A stretch of DNA of 64,000 nucleotides. Source: Chryseobacterium hagamense (GTDB lineage: Bacteria; Bacteroidota; Bacteroidia; Flavobacteriales; Weeksellaceae). This document shows positions 43,259 through 52,444 of this stretch, one piece after another. How positions within the stretch are numbered: position 1 is the stretch's first letter; each line of letters begins with the position of its first letter. Where the stretch lies: assembly GCF_007991455.1 (NCBI RefSeq), contig NZ_BJYJ01000005.1, forward strand, positions 124,001-188,000, written 5' to 3'. The notes under the pieces are model-generated. The model was not told the origin of the DNA. It was given only the letters and a program-made list of their open reading frames with translations, and did not search any database. Both the position numbers and the translations under genes were made by a program.

Positions 43259-46200
43259 TTAAATTTTTTCAACATTTATCTTAAAATTAACCTCATCGAT
43301 CTCGATTTCGTTAAAATTTGAAAGTGAAGATACAATTTCTATTTTATTTGACAAGACTTCTGAAGAAATATATTCCTCATTCTTCTTAATATCTTCAAGG
43401 AATGGTGAGTTTTCTTCCAGGAAGATGGTAATTTTGTCCGTTAAATCGAAATCTTTCTCTTTTCTCAGGTTCTGGATTCTGTTGATGAATTCCCTGGCGA
43501 TCCCTTCAGATTTTAATTCTTCTGTCAACGTCAAATCTAATGCCACAGTTGTTTTCCCGTCGGAAGTTACCGTCCATCCCGGGATGTCTTTGGTGGAAAT
43601 TTCCACATCGTCAAGCGTAATTTCATACCCCTGAACTTCAAGTTTCCGTTCTTTTTCAAGCTTTGAGATCTGTTCCGGTTCAAGACCGGCAATCGCTCCG
43701 CCTACTGTCTTCATATCTTTCCCTAATTTCGGACCTAAGGCCTTGAAATTCGGCTTGATCTGTTTTACAATAAGATGCGACGCTTCTTCAGCATTAATCA
43801 GCTGGAGTTCTTTCACGTTAACTTCCTGCTTGATCAGTTCTGCAACTGCCAGAATCTGCTCTTCCGTTTTTTTATCTAAAACCGGAATCAGTACTTTCTG
43901 CAGCGGCTGACGTACTTTTACGGTTTCCTTTTTCCTTAAAGAGAACACCATGCTGGTGATGTTCTGTGCCAGATGGGTCTTTTCCACCAGGTCCTGATCG
44001 ATCAGGCTTTCATCGGCTACCGGGAAATCCGTCAGGTGGACGGATTCCGCCGTGTCTTTTCCGGTTACTTTATTCAGATCCTGGTAAAGCTGATCCATAA
44101 AGAACGGGGCAATCGGTGCGGATAATTTGGCTACCGTTTCCAGGCAGGTATATAAGGTCTGGTAAGCGGAGATTTTATCTTCCGAATAATCGCCTTTCCA
44201 GAAACGTCTTCTGCACAACCTTACGTACCAGTTGCTCAGGTTGTCGTTCACAAAATTACTGATCGCTCTGGCGACTCTCGTCGGTTCGTAATCTTCATAG
44301 AAAGCTTTAACTTCTTTAATCAGTAAGTTAAGTTCCGATAAAATCCACCGGTCGATTTCCGGACGGTTTTCTACTTCTTTTTCGGAATAGCTGAATCCGT
44401 CTACATTCGCGTATAAAGCGAAGAAAGAATAGGTGTTGTATAAGGTTCCGAAGAATTTCCTTCTTACTTCGTCAATTCCTTCGATATCGAATTTCAGGTT
44501 TTCCCACGGATTCGCATTGGAGATCATGTACCAACGCGTAGCATCCGGTCCATATACCGAAAGGGTTTCAAACGGATCTACGGCATTTCCTTTGGATTTA
44601 GACATTTTCAGTCCGTTCTTATCCAGAACAAGCCCGTTGCTCATTACATTTTTATACGCTACCGAATCGAATACCGCGGTTCCGATCGCATGAAGCGTGT
44701 AGAACCATCCGCGGGTCTGATCAACCCCTTCTGCGATAAAATCGGCAGGGAAGGCTTTGTTGTTGTCGATCAGCTCTTTATTCTCAAAAGGGTAGTGCAG
44801 CTGGGCATACGGCATCGAACCCGAGTCGAACCAGACGTCGATCAGATCGCTTTCACGCTTCATCGGCTCTCCCGAATCCGAAACCAGAATGATCTTGTCC
44901 ACTACATTCTTATGCAGATCAACAAGCTCATAATTGGATTCAGCCATATTGCCGATCACAAAACCTTTAAACGGATTTTCTTTCATGAACCCTGCCGAAA
45001 CGGATTTTTCAATCTCGTTGTACAGTTCTTCCACGGAACCGATGATTTTTTCTTCCTGTGCGGAGCCTGTCGAAGAATCCGTACGCCAGATCGGTAACGG
45101 GATTCCCCAGTATCTTGAACGGGAAAGATTCCAGTCATTCACGTTTTCCAGCCAGTTGCCGAAACGCCCTTCTCCCGTTGATTTCGGTTTCCAGTTGATT
45201 TCTTTGTTTAAATCCACGAGCCTTTCTTTTACGGCCGTCATTTTCACAAACCATGAATCCAGCGGGTAATACAATACCGGCTTGTCCGTTCTCCAGCAGT
45301 GCGGATAGCTGTGGACATATTTTTCTACTTTGAAGGCTTTGTTTTCCGTCTTCAGTAAAATCGCCAGCTCTACATCCCAGGATTTCTCCGGAGCAGTTCC
45401 TTCATCGTAATATTCGTTCTTGATGTATTTCCCGGAGAACAATTCAGGAACGTTTTCCCCTTTGATGAATCTTCCCTGAAGGTCTACCAACGGAACCAGG
45501 TTGTCGTTTTCATCTTTTACCAGCATCGGCGGAACTTCAGGTTTTGCCATTTTGGCAACCCGTGCATCATCCGCACCGAAAGTCGGCGCCGTATGAACGA
45601 TTCCCGTACCGTCTTCCGTGGTTACGAAATCCCCTGAAATTACCCTGAAGGCATTTTCAGGATGGTCATTCGGGGTAAACCATGGAACCAGTTGTTCGTA
45701 CCGGGTTTCCACCAGTTTTTCTCCGGTGAATTCTTTTAGAATTTTAAACGGAATTGTTTTGTTTTCTGCAGAATAATTCTCAAAATCTTCATCCGTTCCT
45801 TCAGTATATTTTTTCCCGAAAACTTTAGACAGCAGCACTCTTGACAGAACAACATTTACCGGCTCGAAAGTGTATTGGTTGAAAGTTTTTACCAGGACAT
45901 ATTCAATATCTCTTCCTACAGTAAGAGCCGTGTTGGAAGGAAGCGTCCATGGGGTTGTCGTCCATGCCAGGATGTGCACGTCTCCGTCCACATCGCTAAA
46001 CAGTTCGGAAGATTCTTTCTTTACCTTGAACTGGGCCACCACCGTGGTGTCCGAAACGTCGTGGTAGGTTCCCGGCATATTTAATTCTGCCGAAGAAAGT
46101 CCGGTTCCGGCTTTCGGAGAGTACGGCTGGATCGTATACCCTTTGTACAGTAATTCTTTATCGTACAGTTGTTTCAGCAGCCACCAGACGGTTTCCATGT

Positions 46201-46666
46201 ATTTGGATTTGTACGTGATGTACGGATCATTAAGGTCTACCCAGTACCCGATTTTTTCGGTAAGGTTATTCCATACGTCCGTATAGCGCATCACCGCTTC
46301 ACGACAGGCTTTGTTGTAATCTTCGATTGAAATTTTTTTGCCAATATCTTCTTTGGTGATTCCTAATTCTTTTTCCACACCAAGCTCTACCGGAAGTCCG
46401 TGGGTATCCCAACCCGCTTTACGGAAAACCTGCTTTCCGTTCTGGGTCTGGTAACGACAGAAAATATCCTTTAGTGCCCTGGCCATTACGTGGTGAATTC
46501 CGGGCATACCGTTTGCCGAAGGCGGACCTTCATAAAAAACAAACTCAGGCTGCCCCTCACGGATCTCAACACTTTTACTGAAGGTTTTATTCTGCTTCCA
46601 GAATTCCGAGATGTTCTCGGCGACGTCAATAAGGTTGAGGTTTTTGTATTCTTTAAACTGGCTCAT
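43259..46666 (-). CDS. ileS: Isoleucine-tRNA ligase
   Basis: Charges tRNA-Ile and edits valine. The 1135-aa enzyme has the HIGH-like motif PGIHHVMARALKD (residues about 55-67), the editing domain (WTTTPWTLPSNTALTVG, GTGIVHTAPTFGADD), KMSKS in GLKMSKSKGNAVDP, and a long eukaryote-like C-terminal anticodon and extension region, as in type-2 IleS. A segment SSTGSAQ (coding complement 45052-45078) near residue 535 reads like an in-frame piece of an intergenic repeat. The start at 46666 (MSQFKEYKNLNLIDVAENI) fits the family. Confidence 0.97.
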   Translation of the reverse strand: MSQFKEYKNLNLIDVAENISEFWKQNKTFSKSVEIREGQPEFVFYEGPPSANGMPGIHHVMARALKDIFCRYQTQNGKQVFRKAGWDTHGLPVELGVEKELGITKEDIGKKISIEDYNKACREAVMRYTDVWNNLTEKIGYWVDLNDPYITYKSKYMETVWWLLKQLYDKELLYKGYTIQPYSPKAGTGLSSAELNMPGTYHDVSDTTVVAQFKVKKESSELFSDVDGDVHILAWTTTPWTLPSNTALTVGRDIEYVLVKTFNQYTFEPVNVVLSRVLLSKVFGKKYTEGTDEDFENYSAENKTIPFKILKEFTGEKLVETRYEQLVPWFTPNDHPENAFRVISGDFVTTEDGTGIVHTAPTFGADDARVAKMAKPEVPPMLVKDENDNLVPLVDLQGRFIKGENVPELFSGKYIKNEYYDEGTAPEKSWDVELAILLKTENKAFKVEKYVHSYPHCWRTDKPVLYYPLDSWFVKMTAVKERLVDLNKEINWKPKSTGEGRFGNWLENVNDWNLSRSRYWGIPLPIWRTDSSTGSAQEEKIIGSVEELYNEIEKSVSAGFMKENPFKGFVIGNMAESNYELVDLHKNVVDKIILVSDSGEPMKRESDLIDVWFDSGSMPYAQLHYPFENKELIDNNKAFPADFIAEGVDQTRGWFYTLHAIGTAVFDSVAYKNVMSNGLVLDKNGLKMSKSKGNAVDPFETLSVYGPDATRWYMISNANPWENLKFDIEGIDEVRRKFFGTLYNTYSFFALYANVDGFSYSEKEVENRPEIDRWILSELNLLIKEVKAFYEDYEPTRVARAISNFVNDNLSNWYVRLCRRRFWKGDYSEDKISAYQTLYTCLETVAKLSAPIAPFFMDQLYQDLNKVTGKDTAESVHLTDFPVADESLIDQDLVEKTHLAQNITSMVFSLRKKETVKVRQPLQKVLIPVLDKKTEEQILAVAELIKQEVNVKELQLINAEEASHLIVKQIKPNFKALGPKLGKDMKTVGGAIAGLEPEQISKLEKERKLEVQGYEITLDDVEISTKDIPGWTVTSDGKTTVALDLTLTEELKSEGIAREFINRIQNLRKEKDFDLTDKITIFLEENSPFLEDIKKNEEYISSEVLSNKIEIVSSLSNFNEIEIDEVNFKINVEKI

Positions 46667-46915
46667 TGTATCAGATCAATATCGTTGATTAATTAAGTTG
46701 GCAAATTTACTAAAATTTACCGGTTTATAATATATGTTTTATTTTGATCGTTCCCATGAAAATGTTCTGTTTCAGAAAAATAAAGTGAAAGGTGAATGGT
46801 CAATGTGGAATAGTGGACGGGTGAATTTTATGGAAATTAAATTTATTCAGAGGCTTAATAGGTATTAAAGCTTACCTCTTTTAAGAATGACACCTGTCAA
46901 AAGAAGGCTTTTTTG

Positions 46916-47239
46916 TTATTGGAAATCGCTGAGTCTTGACATATCCGGCCATCTGCCTGCTTCGTATTCCTTAATATAATAGTCTAAGTCTTGTGAAGAA
47001 CCGAATATTATAATTTTACCAGTTTTATTTTCAACCAGGAATGGAGTGTTTCCAATTAATGTTTTATCATTGTAATCTCTTGTCTGATTGAATTTTTTTG
47101 TATTGTATCTGAATATTATTCCGTATGGTTTCTTAATTTCGGCATTATCCAAGATGACAAGATCATATCCACTTTTTTCACTCTGGTTTTTCACATGATT
47201 TTTCGCAATTTCTATTACTTCTTGTTCTTTTAACATCAT
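46916..47239 (-). CDS. Probable immunity protein, Imm35/YrhB-like (second copy)
   Basis: A 107-aa protein sharing with its neighbour the pattern KPYGIIFRYNT, GNTPFLVENKTGKIIIFGS and LDYYIKEYEAGRWPD. This is the layout of the YrhB/Imm35 domain, listed among immunity proteins of polymorphic toxin systems. It is cytoplasmic with no signal. It lies last in a three-gene minus-strand set, 36 nt after the first copy. The two copies differ clearly, so they may neutralise different toxin variants. The 249-nt gap to ileS shows nothing clear apart from a weak hairpin near 46880-46912. Confidence 0.72.
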   Translation of the reverse strand: MMLKEQEVIEIAKNHVKNQSEKSGYDLVILDNAEIKKPYGIIFRYNTKKFNQTRDYNDKTLIGNTPFLVENKTGKIIIFGSSQDLDYYIKEYEAGRWPDMSRLSDFQ

Positions 47240-47275
47240 GATTTTTAATTTAATATAAGAGTAAATCTATTAATT

Positions 47276-47584
47276 TTAATTAGGATCCCAAATACCATAT
47301 GATGCGGGCTTCCAGGTACCATCCTCATATCCTCTAATATAGTAATCAACATCCATAGCGGTACCAAATGGAATAACAATACCGGTGTCATTTTTCACCA
47401 GAAAAGGTCCATTTCCTGCCAATCGATGTTTCTTGTAATCTTTAGCTCCATAAAAATAAATTCTTCCATAAGGTTTATCAATTATAATATCTTTAGGAAT
47501 AATTAATTCTACATTTATATTTTCAGATATCATTTTTACATATCTTTCCGCGATTTTATCTATTTTTTCATTGCTTAGCATCAT
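47276..47584 (-). CDS. Probable immunity protein, Imm35/YrhB-like (first copy)
   Basis: A 102-aa protein whose start lies one base after the stop of the large toxin-like gene, which indicates translational coupling. It shows KPYGRIYFYGA, GNGPFLVKNDTGIVIPFGT and VDYYIRGYEDGTWKP, the same domain as the next gene. The usual behaviour of such proteins is to bind and block the toxin of the adjacent gene inside the producer cell; that is inferred from position and fold. Confidence 0.75.
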   Translation of the reverse strand: MMLSNEKIDKIAERYVKMISENINVELIIPKDIIIDKPYGRIYFYGAKDYKKHRLAGNGPFLVKNDTGIVIPFGTAMDVDYYIRGYEDGTWKPASYGIWDPN

Positions 47585-47585
47585 C

Positions 47586-50219
47586 TTATTTTACTTTAAT
47601 ATATTCAAAATATTTATAGTCTCTTGTTCTGGCTAATATTCCAAACTGTCCATCGGGCAGAATCAGCCTGTTATTCTTTTTAACAATATTAAAAACATGA
47701 CCTTTAATAGTTGTGGAAATATTTTTGTAGGCAAAAATAATCCCAATTTCTCCTTCTTTCATTCCTTTCTCTGCCTTAAGATCTTCCAAAGTTGTTGGTT
47801 TAAATTTATCATTATAAATTTGTTCTAATAAATCAACTTCTTGTCCTTCAGAAGGTAGTGCAGTCTTTAATTCACCTGTCGTTAGATATTCTATTAAATT
47901 TTTAACAACGTTTACACAGTTGGTATTAGAAATCATAACGACTTCTCCATTTACTACATGATGATTAAAATATGGTAGTACTTCATAGATATAATCCAGT
48001 GCATTTTCACTAGAAATTTTATTTTCAACTATAGCTTCTTGAAGAGCTTTCCATCCTGCTTCAAACTCTTCAGCTTTCATACTGAAGTTAGGAGGAAGAT
48101 TTTCCGCCATTCCTGCAAGACGGCTCATCTCTTGATCAAGCTTTGTAATATTACCGCCAGCCTTCCTGTAAAGATAATCTAGGAATTTCCCCGTTCTTCC
48201 GGCGGAATCTGCTTGAAAGAACTTTTTCCCTTTATAAAGTACTGCTACCTCTTTCTTTGCATTTTCTATAAAAAGCACTTTCAGCTTCTCAAAATCAGTA
48301 GCGTGCGTGGTAAAGCTTTTTATACCATCCTTTGAAAGAACCCTTAATCCGTTTTTAGAATAATTCCTTAACGGAAACGAATATAATGCATTTTTAATTA
48401 ATTTTTGTAAACTTTCCTGTTGACGCGGATACCTGGATGTATACAGGACTTCTACCGTGACGTCCAAGGCTTTTTCTGCCTTTGGTAACATGCTTGCCAT
48501 GGCACCTGCTGTGCCCTGGACCATATAAATGTCATCCCATAATTCCAGAAGTTTTTTCCCTTTAGTGGTGAATTTAAGCTCATCTCTGAGCCGGGTCTCT
48601 ATATAAAAGTCTGAAAGGGTCATTCCGATATCTGCATAAGCCGCATATAAAGGCAATCCCGAAACTCCGGATTCAATGGTTGCAAGGCTGGCGGAGATCA
48701 CCATGAGATCCGCGGCGACGCGAAGACATCTTAATGCATCTTCAGCAGCTTTTGTCTGAGCGATATGATAAAGAAACAAAGCCGGAACCTCAGTGTCGGT
48801 TTCATGAGTCTGAACCTTACCTGTCCGAAGTTTTTCCTGTTCATACACTTTGAGGTGCAGCATATCCAGTGGCCTGAATTCTCCGTTTTCAATTTCGTTT
48901 TCAGCTTCAATTTTCTCTGTTTTCAGATTAAACACTTTTACCGTATTGATCAGGGTTACGATATTGTCAGGATCTCCTTCCATAAAATATCCTGTAAGAT
49001 CACAATGTCTTTCTATCGTATCAGAATCCCTGCTGACGCCCAGTGCGAAAAGAGAACCTCTTTGTAAAGGTTGGTGGGCATCATCCGTTGCATGCTGAGC
49101 CTGCATGAAAGCGGTTACATAGATGACAAAAAGTTCCCTGTTTTCAAACAACTGACCATGGGCAGCCTGATTCGTATCTGAAATAATGCCTTTTCCCATG
49201 TATACGCTTTCTCCATCCAGAGAATGATAAATATGCAGAATGAGCTTAGGGTCGTTTTTAATCTTTCGGTAAACAAATTCTCCGGATATTGCCGTAAGGA
49301 TACGGATCGCATAACGGCTCTTGTCTCTGAACGGCTCTGCTGCCAGAGCAGCAGCTTTCCCTATTGAATCTACATCGCGGATTAGCTGGGAATCAAAATT
49401 CAAAAACTGTAAAAAATGATCCCATAACAGCTCGTCTGAAAGCTTCTTTGCTTTTCCTTTATAATCCACCCCGGTCAGGGCAAAATTTGGAAGCTGATTA
49501 TAGAAGAACATCAGGTCATCAATAGAAGTAAGACCGTTTCCTGCCTCTTCAAAATGAGTTATAAGCGCAACCTGCGCCTCCTGTCGATGGTACGGAAAAA
49601 GGTAAGTAATAGCAGCCATGTAGTCTTCGGCATCACTCAGCCTGATCTGTATGGCATCAGGAGATTCTGAAGAATAATGGGCAGTGGCTTCCGTCTCATT
49701 TATTACGGTTTTTGTGGCTTCCCGGTGGTAATTACGATAAGGGATATTGATCGTACATTCTATTTTTCGCTCCCGGATTCCAATCGCCGTATGATGGGTA
49801 TATTTTCGGGGGTCAATATATCCCGGGCTTATATTCACCCAGACCTTTTTATCAAGGCGTTCCAGAAATGAGTTTTGAAATTGTTTTTCATCCAATTCAG
49901 GCTCTTGGATCATTAATTTCTCAATCATTTTAGCCTTTACTCTTACATTATCGATCTTTGCCGGAGGTATGTCTTTCAGATTTACTTTTTCTACTTCCTG
50001 AGAATAATTGATAAAGTTTTTCTCTGCATCAAACAGGTAGGTATTAAAATCGGTTGACGAAGCAAGTAATGAGAAAATCTTCCTTTCATCCACCCAAAGG
50101 TTGGTAAAAAAGGGTTCTATGGAATTGGTGGCAACTTTTTCTCCTCTCATATCGGCCCATATCTCCCGGGCGATCTTATCAAAATCGTCCATTCCTTTTA
50201 AAGTGTTTTTAAAATTCAT
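47586..50219 (-). CDS. Probable polymorphic toxin with C-terminal papain-like domain
   Basis: An 877-aa protein with no signal peptide or clear membrane segment. Residues 1-750 match no family I recognise; they look alpha-rich and include a Gly/Ala-rich helical stretch near 515-570 that could be a delivery or scaffold part. The last 120 residues fit a papain-like toxin fold: Cys768 in NTNCVNVVKNLIEYLTTGEL, His841 in KGHVFNIVKKN, and Asp856 in LPDGQFG give a possible catalytic triad in the right order. Two Imm35-like genes follow directly. It is a likely toxin with its immunity; export route and target are unknown. Base composition looks more AT-rich than the flanking genes. Confidence 0.75.
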   Translation of the reverse strand: MNFKNTLKGMDDFDKIAREIWADMRGEKVATNSIEPFFTNLWVDERKIFSLLASSTDFNTYLFDAEKNFINYSQEVEKVNLKDIPPAKIDNVRVKAKMIEKLMIQEPELDEKQFQNSFLERLDKKVWVNISPGYIDPRKYTHHTAIGIRERKIECTINIPYRNYHREATKTVINETEATAHYSSESPDAIQIRLSDAEDYMAAITYLFPYHRQEAQVALITHFEEAGNGLTSIDDLMFFYNQLPNFALTGVDYKGKAKKLSDELLWDHFLQFLNFDSQLIRDVDSIGKAAALAAEPFRDKSRYAIRILTAISGEFVYRKIKNDPKLILHIYHSLDGESVYMGKGIISDTNQAAHGQLFENRELFVIYVTAFMQAQHATDDAHQPLQRGSLFALGVSRDSDTIERHCDLTGYFMEGDPDNIVTLINTVKVFNLKTEKIEAENEIENGEFRPLDMLHLKVYEQEKLRTGKVQTHETDTEVPALFLYHIAQTKAAEDALRCLRVAADLMVISASLATIESGVSGLPLYAAYADIGMTLSDFYIETRLRDELKFTTKGKKLLELWDDIYMVQGTAGAMASMLPKAEKALDVTVEVLYTSRYPRQQESLQKLIKNALYSFPLRNYSKNGLRVLSKDGIKSFTTHATDFEKLKVLFIENAKKEVAVLYKGKKFFQADSAGRTGKFLDYLYRKAGGNITKLDQEMSRLAGMAENLPPNFSMKAEEFEAGWKALQEAIVENKISSENALDYIYEVLPYFNHHVVNGEVVMISNTNCVNVVKNLIEYLTTGELKTALPSEGQEVDLLEQIYNDKFKPTTLEDLKAEKGMKEGEIGIIFAYKNISTTIKGHVFNIVKKNNRLILPDGQFGILARTRDYKYFEYIKVK

Positions 50220-50422
50220 ATTCAGGTTTTTTCATGATTAATATTGTATTTTGGTTTATACTATGTTTTAGATAAATAGAGATTGATCTTATGGCATCAT
50301 CTCAACCTCTCTGATGCAAAGATCAATGCCGGTAGCGACAAAACTTGACGTCTAAAAAATAATTTTTGAAATTTTTAAAAAAACATTTTCTGCAAGCTGC
50401 CGGGCTTTATTTTTAGGGTTCA

Positions 50423-50456
50423 TTGCTCGATAGTCTTTTAATTTTAAATAAATTTG
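50423..50456 (+). promoter_or_regulatory. Promoter of the CoA ligase gene
   Basis: TTG (50423-50425), a 23-bp spacer and TAAATTTG (50449-50456) match the flavobacterial pattern; the -7 box ends 21 nt before the TTG start codon at 50478. The rest of the 258-nt gap shows nothing else. Confidence 0.55.
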
Positions 50457-50477
50457 TCCTCTAAAAAATAAGAAGCC

Positions 50478-51773
50478 TTGGAATTTCATCCATCCATCGA
50501 AAAAGCATCCGTCCAGGAGATACAAAAAGTGCAGGAGCAGAAACTTCAGGAACTGCTGGCGTATCTTGACATGCATTCGCCTTTTTATCAAAGGGTATTC
50601 AGGGAAAACAATATTCAGGTTGCCGATATCCGTACGCTGGAAGATCTGCAGAAAATCCCCACGACAACGAAAAACGATATCCAGCAGAACAATGACGACT
50701 TTTTCTGCATCACCCCGGATAAGATTGTGGACTACAGCACCACTTCCGGGACTTTGGGCGATCCGGTAACGTTCGGTTTGTCCGATAATGACCTGGAACG
50801 GCTGGCATACAATGAAGCAATTTCCTTCGCCTGTGCGGGAATCCAAAGAGGCGATGTGGTGCAGATGATTACGACCATCGACAAACGCTTCATGGCCGGG
50901 CTGGCTTATTTTTTAGGACTACGGAAAATGGGAGCCAGCGTTATCCGTATGGGGCCGGGGATTCCGGAACTGCAGTGGGATTCTATCTTCCGGTACAAAC
51001 CAAAATATCTGATTACCGTTCCTTCTTTCCTGCTGAAAATGATCGATTATGCCGAAAAGCACGGAATCGATTATCAGAATTCCAGCGTGTATGGAGCGGT
51101 TTGTATAGGAGAGAGCATCAAAAATCAGGATTTTACGGATAATATTTTATCGAAGAAGATTAAAGAGAAATGGAATATCAGGCTTTTCTCTACCTATGCT
51201 TCCACCGAAATGAGTACCGCTTTTACGGAGTGTGATCAGCAGATCGGCGGACATCATCACCCGGAATTGATTATTACCGAAATCCTGAATGATGATGGAA
51301 ACCCGGTAAAAGAAGGAGAGAGCGGAGAGCTGACCATTACTACTTTAGGAGTTGAAGCCCTGCCTCTATTACGGTTTAAGACCGGCGATATCGTAAAGGC
51401 ACATTACGAGCCGTGCCCATGCGGAAGAAATACGATGCGGCTGGGACCGGTGCTCGGAAGGAAACAGCAGATGATCAAATACAAAGGAACCACGCTCTAT
51501 CCGCCGGCAATGAATGATATCCTGAATGATTTCAGCAATATCCTGTGTTACCAGATCGTGATCCAGTCGAATGAAATAGGGTTGGATGAAATCATCATCA
51601 GGATCAGTACCGACAGCGATTCCGAAACGTTTGTGAATGAAGTGCGGGACCATTTCAGGGCCAAATTACGGGTAAGCCCGAAAATTGAAATCCTGGATTT
51701 CGAAGTATTGTCCAAAACCGTGTTCCATCCGAATAGCAGGAAGCCGATTACCTTTACCGATCTAAGAAACTAA
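50478..51773 (+). CDS. Phenylacetate-CoA ligase-like adenylate-forming enzyme
   Basis: A 431-aa ANL-superfamily enzyme of the PaaK type: ATP-loop YSTTSGTLGDPVTFG, the A4/A5-like STYASTEMSTAF, and the A8 region RFKTGDIVKAHYEPCPCGRN with a Cys pair. It should activate an aromatic acid. In this cluster, next to a tyrosine ammonia-lyase-type gene, coumarate or a related aryl acid is the natural candidate for a polyene starter. No ATG precedes the conserved N-terminus, so the start is TTG at 50478, an unusual choice. A good promoter lies just upstream. Confidence 0.87.
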   Translation: MEFHPSIEKASVQEIQKVQEQKLQELLAYLDMHSPFYQRVFRENNIQVADIRTLEDLQKIPTTTKNDIQQNNDDFFCITPDKIVDYSTTSGTLGDPVTFGLSDNDLERLAYNEAISFACAGIQRGDVVQMITTIDKRFMAGLAYFLGLRKMGASVIRMGPGIPELQWDSIFRYKPKYLITVPSFLLKMIDYAEKHGIDYQNSSVYGAVCIGESIKNQDFTDNILSKKIKEKWNIRLFSTYASTEMSTAFTECDQQIGGHHHPELIITEILNDDGNPVKEGESGELTITTLGVEALPLLRFKTGDIVKAHYEPCPCGRNTMRLGPVLGRKQQMIKYKGTTLYPPAMNDILNDFSNILCYQIVIQSNEIGLDEIIIRISTDSDSETFVNEVRDHFRAKLRVSPKIEILDFEVLSKTVFHPNSRKPITFTDLRN

Positions 51774-51797
51774 AAACAATACATCAATTAATAACTC

Positions 51798-52397
51798 ATG
51801 AAAAAATTAGCATTCGCCTTTTTTGTTTTCTTAATGGGCATGGTCTGTGCGCAAAAGATGAAAGTAACTTCCGGGAATTTCGATTTCTTAAAAGGACAGA
51901 CCGAGCTGAACCTCCAGATGGATTACAGCCACATGACCTTTTATAAAGAAAATATGGATGAAACGGCCTATCTTGCCAAACAGGAAAATGATATCCGGAA
52001 AGCCGGAAAAAGCCCGGATGAATTCGAAAAGTGGAAAAAAGACTGGGAATATTCCAAGACCACTCAGTTTGTCGATAAATTTCTGGCATCGATGAATAAA
52101 AACACGGATATTAAAACATCAGTAAACAATTAATCAGCAAAGTATACCCTGATCGTGGAAACGGTATGGATTTATCCGGGTTGGTTCGCAGTCGTCATGA
52201 ACCAGCCGTCGAAGCTGAGTACGCTTCTGAAATTTGTTGAAACCGCAGACCCTTCCCATGTCTTACTGGAAATTGACAGCAAAAATGCGCCCGGCGATAA
52301 TTTTGTAGGATTGCCGAATAACAACGACCGGATTTCGGAAGGATATGCCAAAACAGCAAAGACATTGGCCCATATGATCGAAAAGAAGATCAGGTAG
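51798..52397 (+). pseudogene. Exported hypothetical protein interrupted by an in-frame stop
   Basis: Codons 1-111 encode a signal peptide (MKKLAFAFFVFLMGMVCAQ) and a mature start (KMKVTSGNFDFLKGQTELNL). A TAA at 52131-52133 stops it, but the same frame continues without shift as SAKYTLIVETVWIYPGWFAV to a stop at 52397, 199 codons in all. The second part continues the same type of exported Bacteroidota protein, so the break is a single nonsense codon (or a sequencing error), not two genes. The GTG at 52155 is therefore probably not a real start. Function unknown; it lies inside the pigment cluster. Confidence 0.72.
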
Positions 52398-52410
52398 AAA
52401 AATCAGATAA

Positions 52411-52444
52411 AAAAATACGCTTCCGGTGATGGAAGCGTATTTTT
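52411..52444. terminator. Bidirectional intrinsic terminator
   Basis: AAAAATACGCTTCC pairs perfectly with GGAAGCGTATTTTT (14 bp) around GGTGAT. It ends the plus-strand ligase/exported-protein transcript and abuts the stop codon of the convergent flavoprotein gene. Confidence 0.9.

Noticed and set aside
46880-46915. Terminator after the second immunity gene
   Set aside because: The inverted match is imperfect and the T-run is on the wrong side for the minus-strand genes.
52155-52397. 80-codon ORF with GTG start as a separate gene
   Set aside because: It is the in-frame continuation of 51798-52133 after a single TAA; its start lies within a conserved strand.
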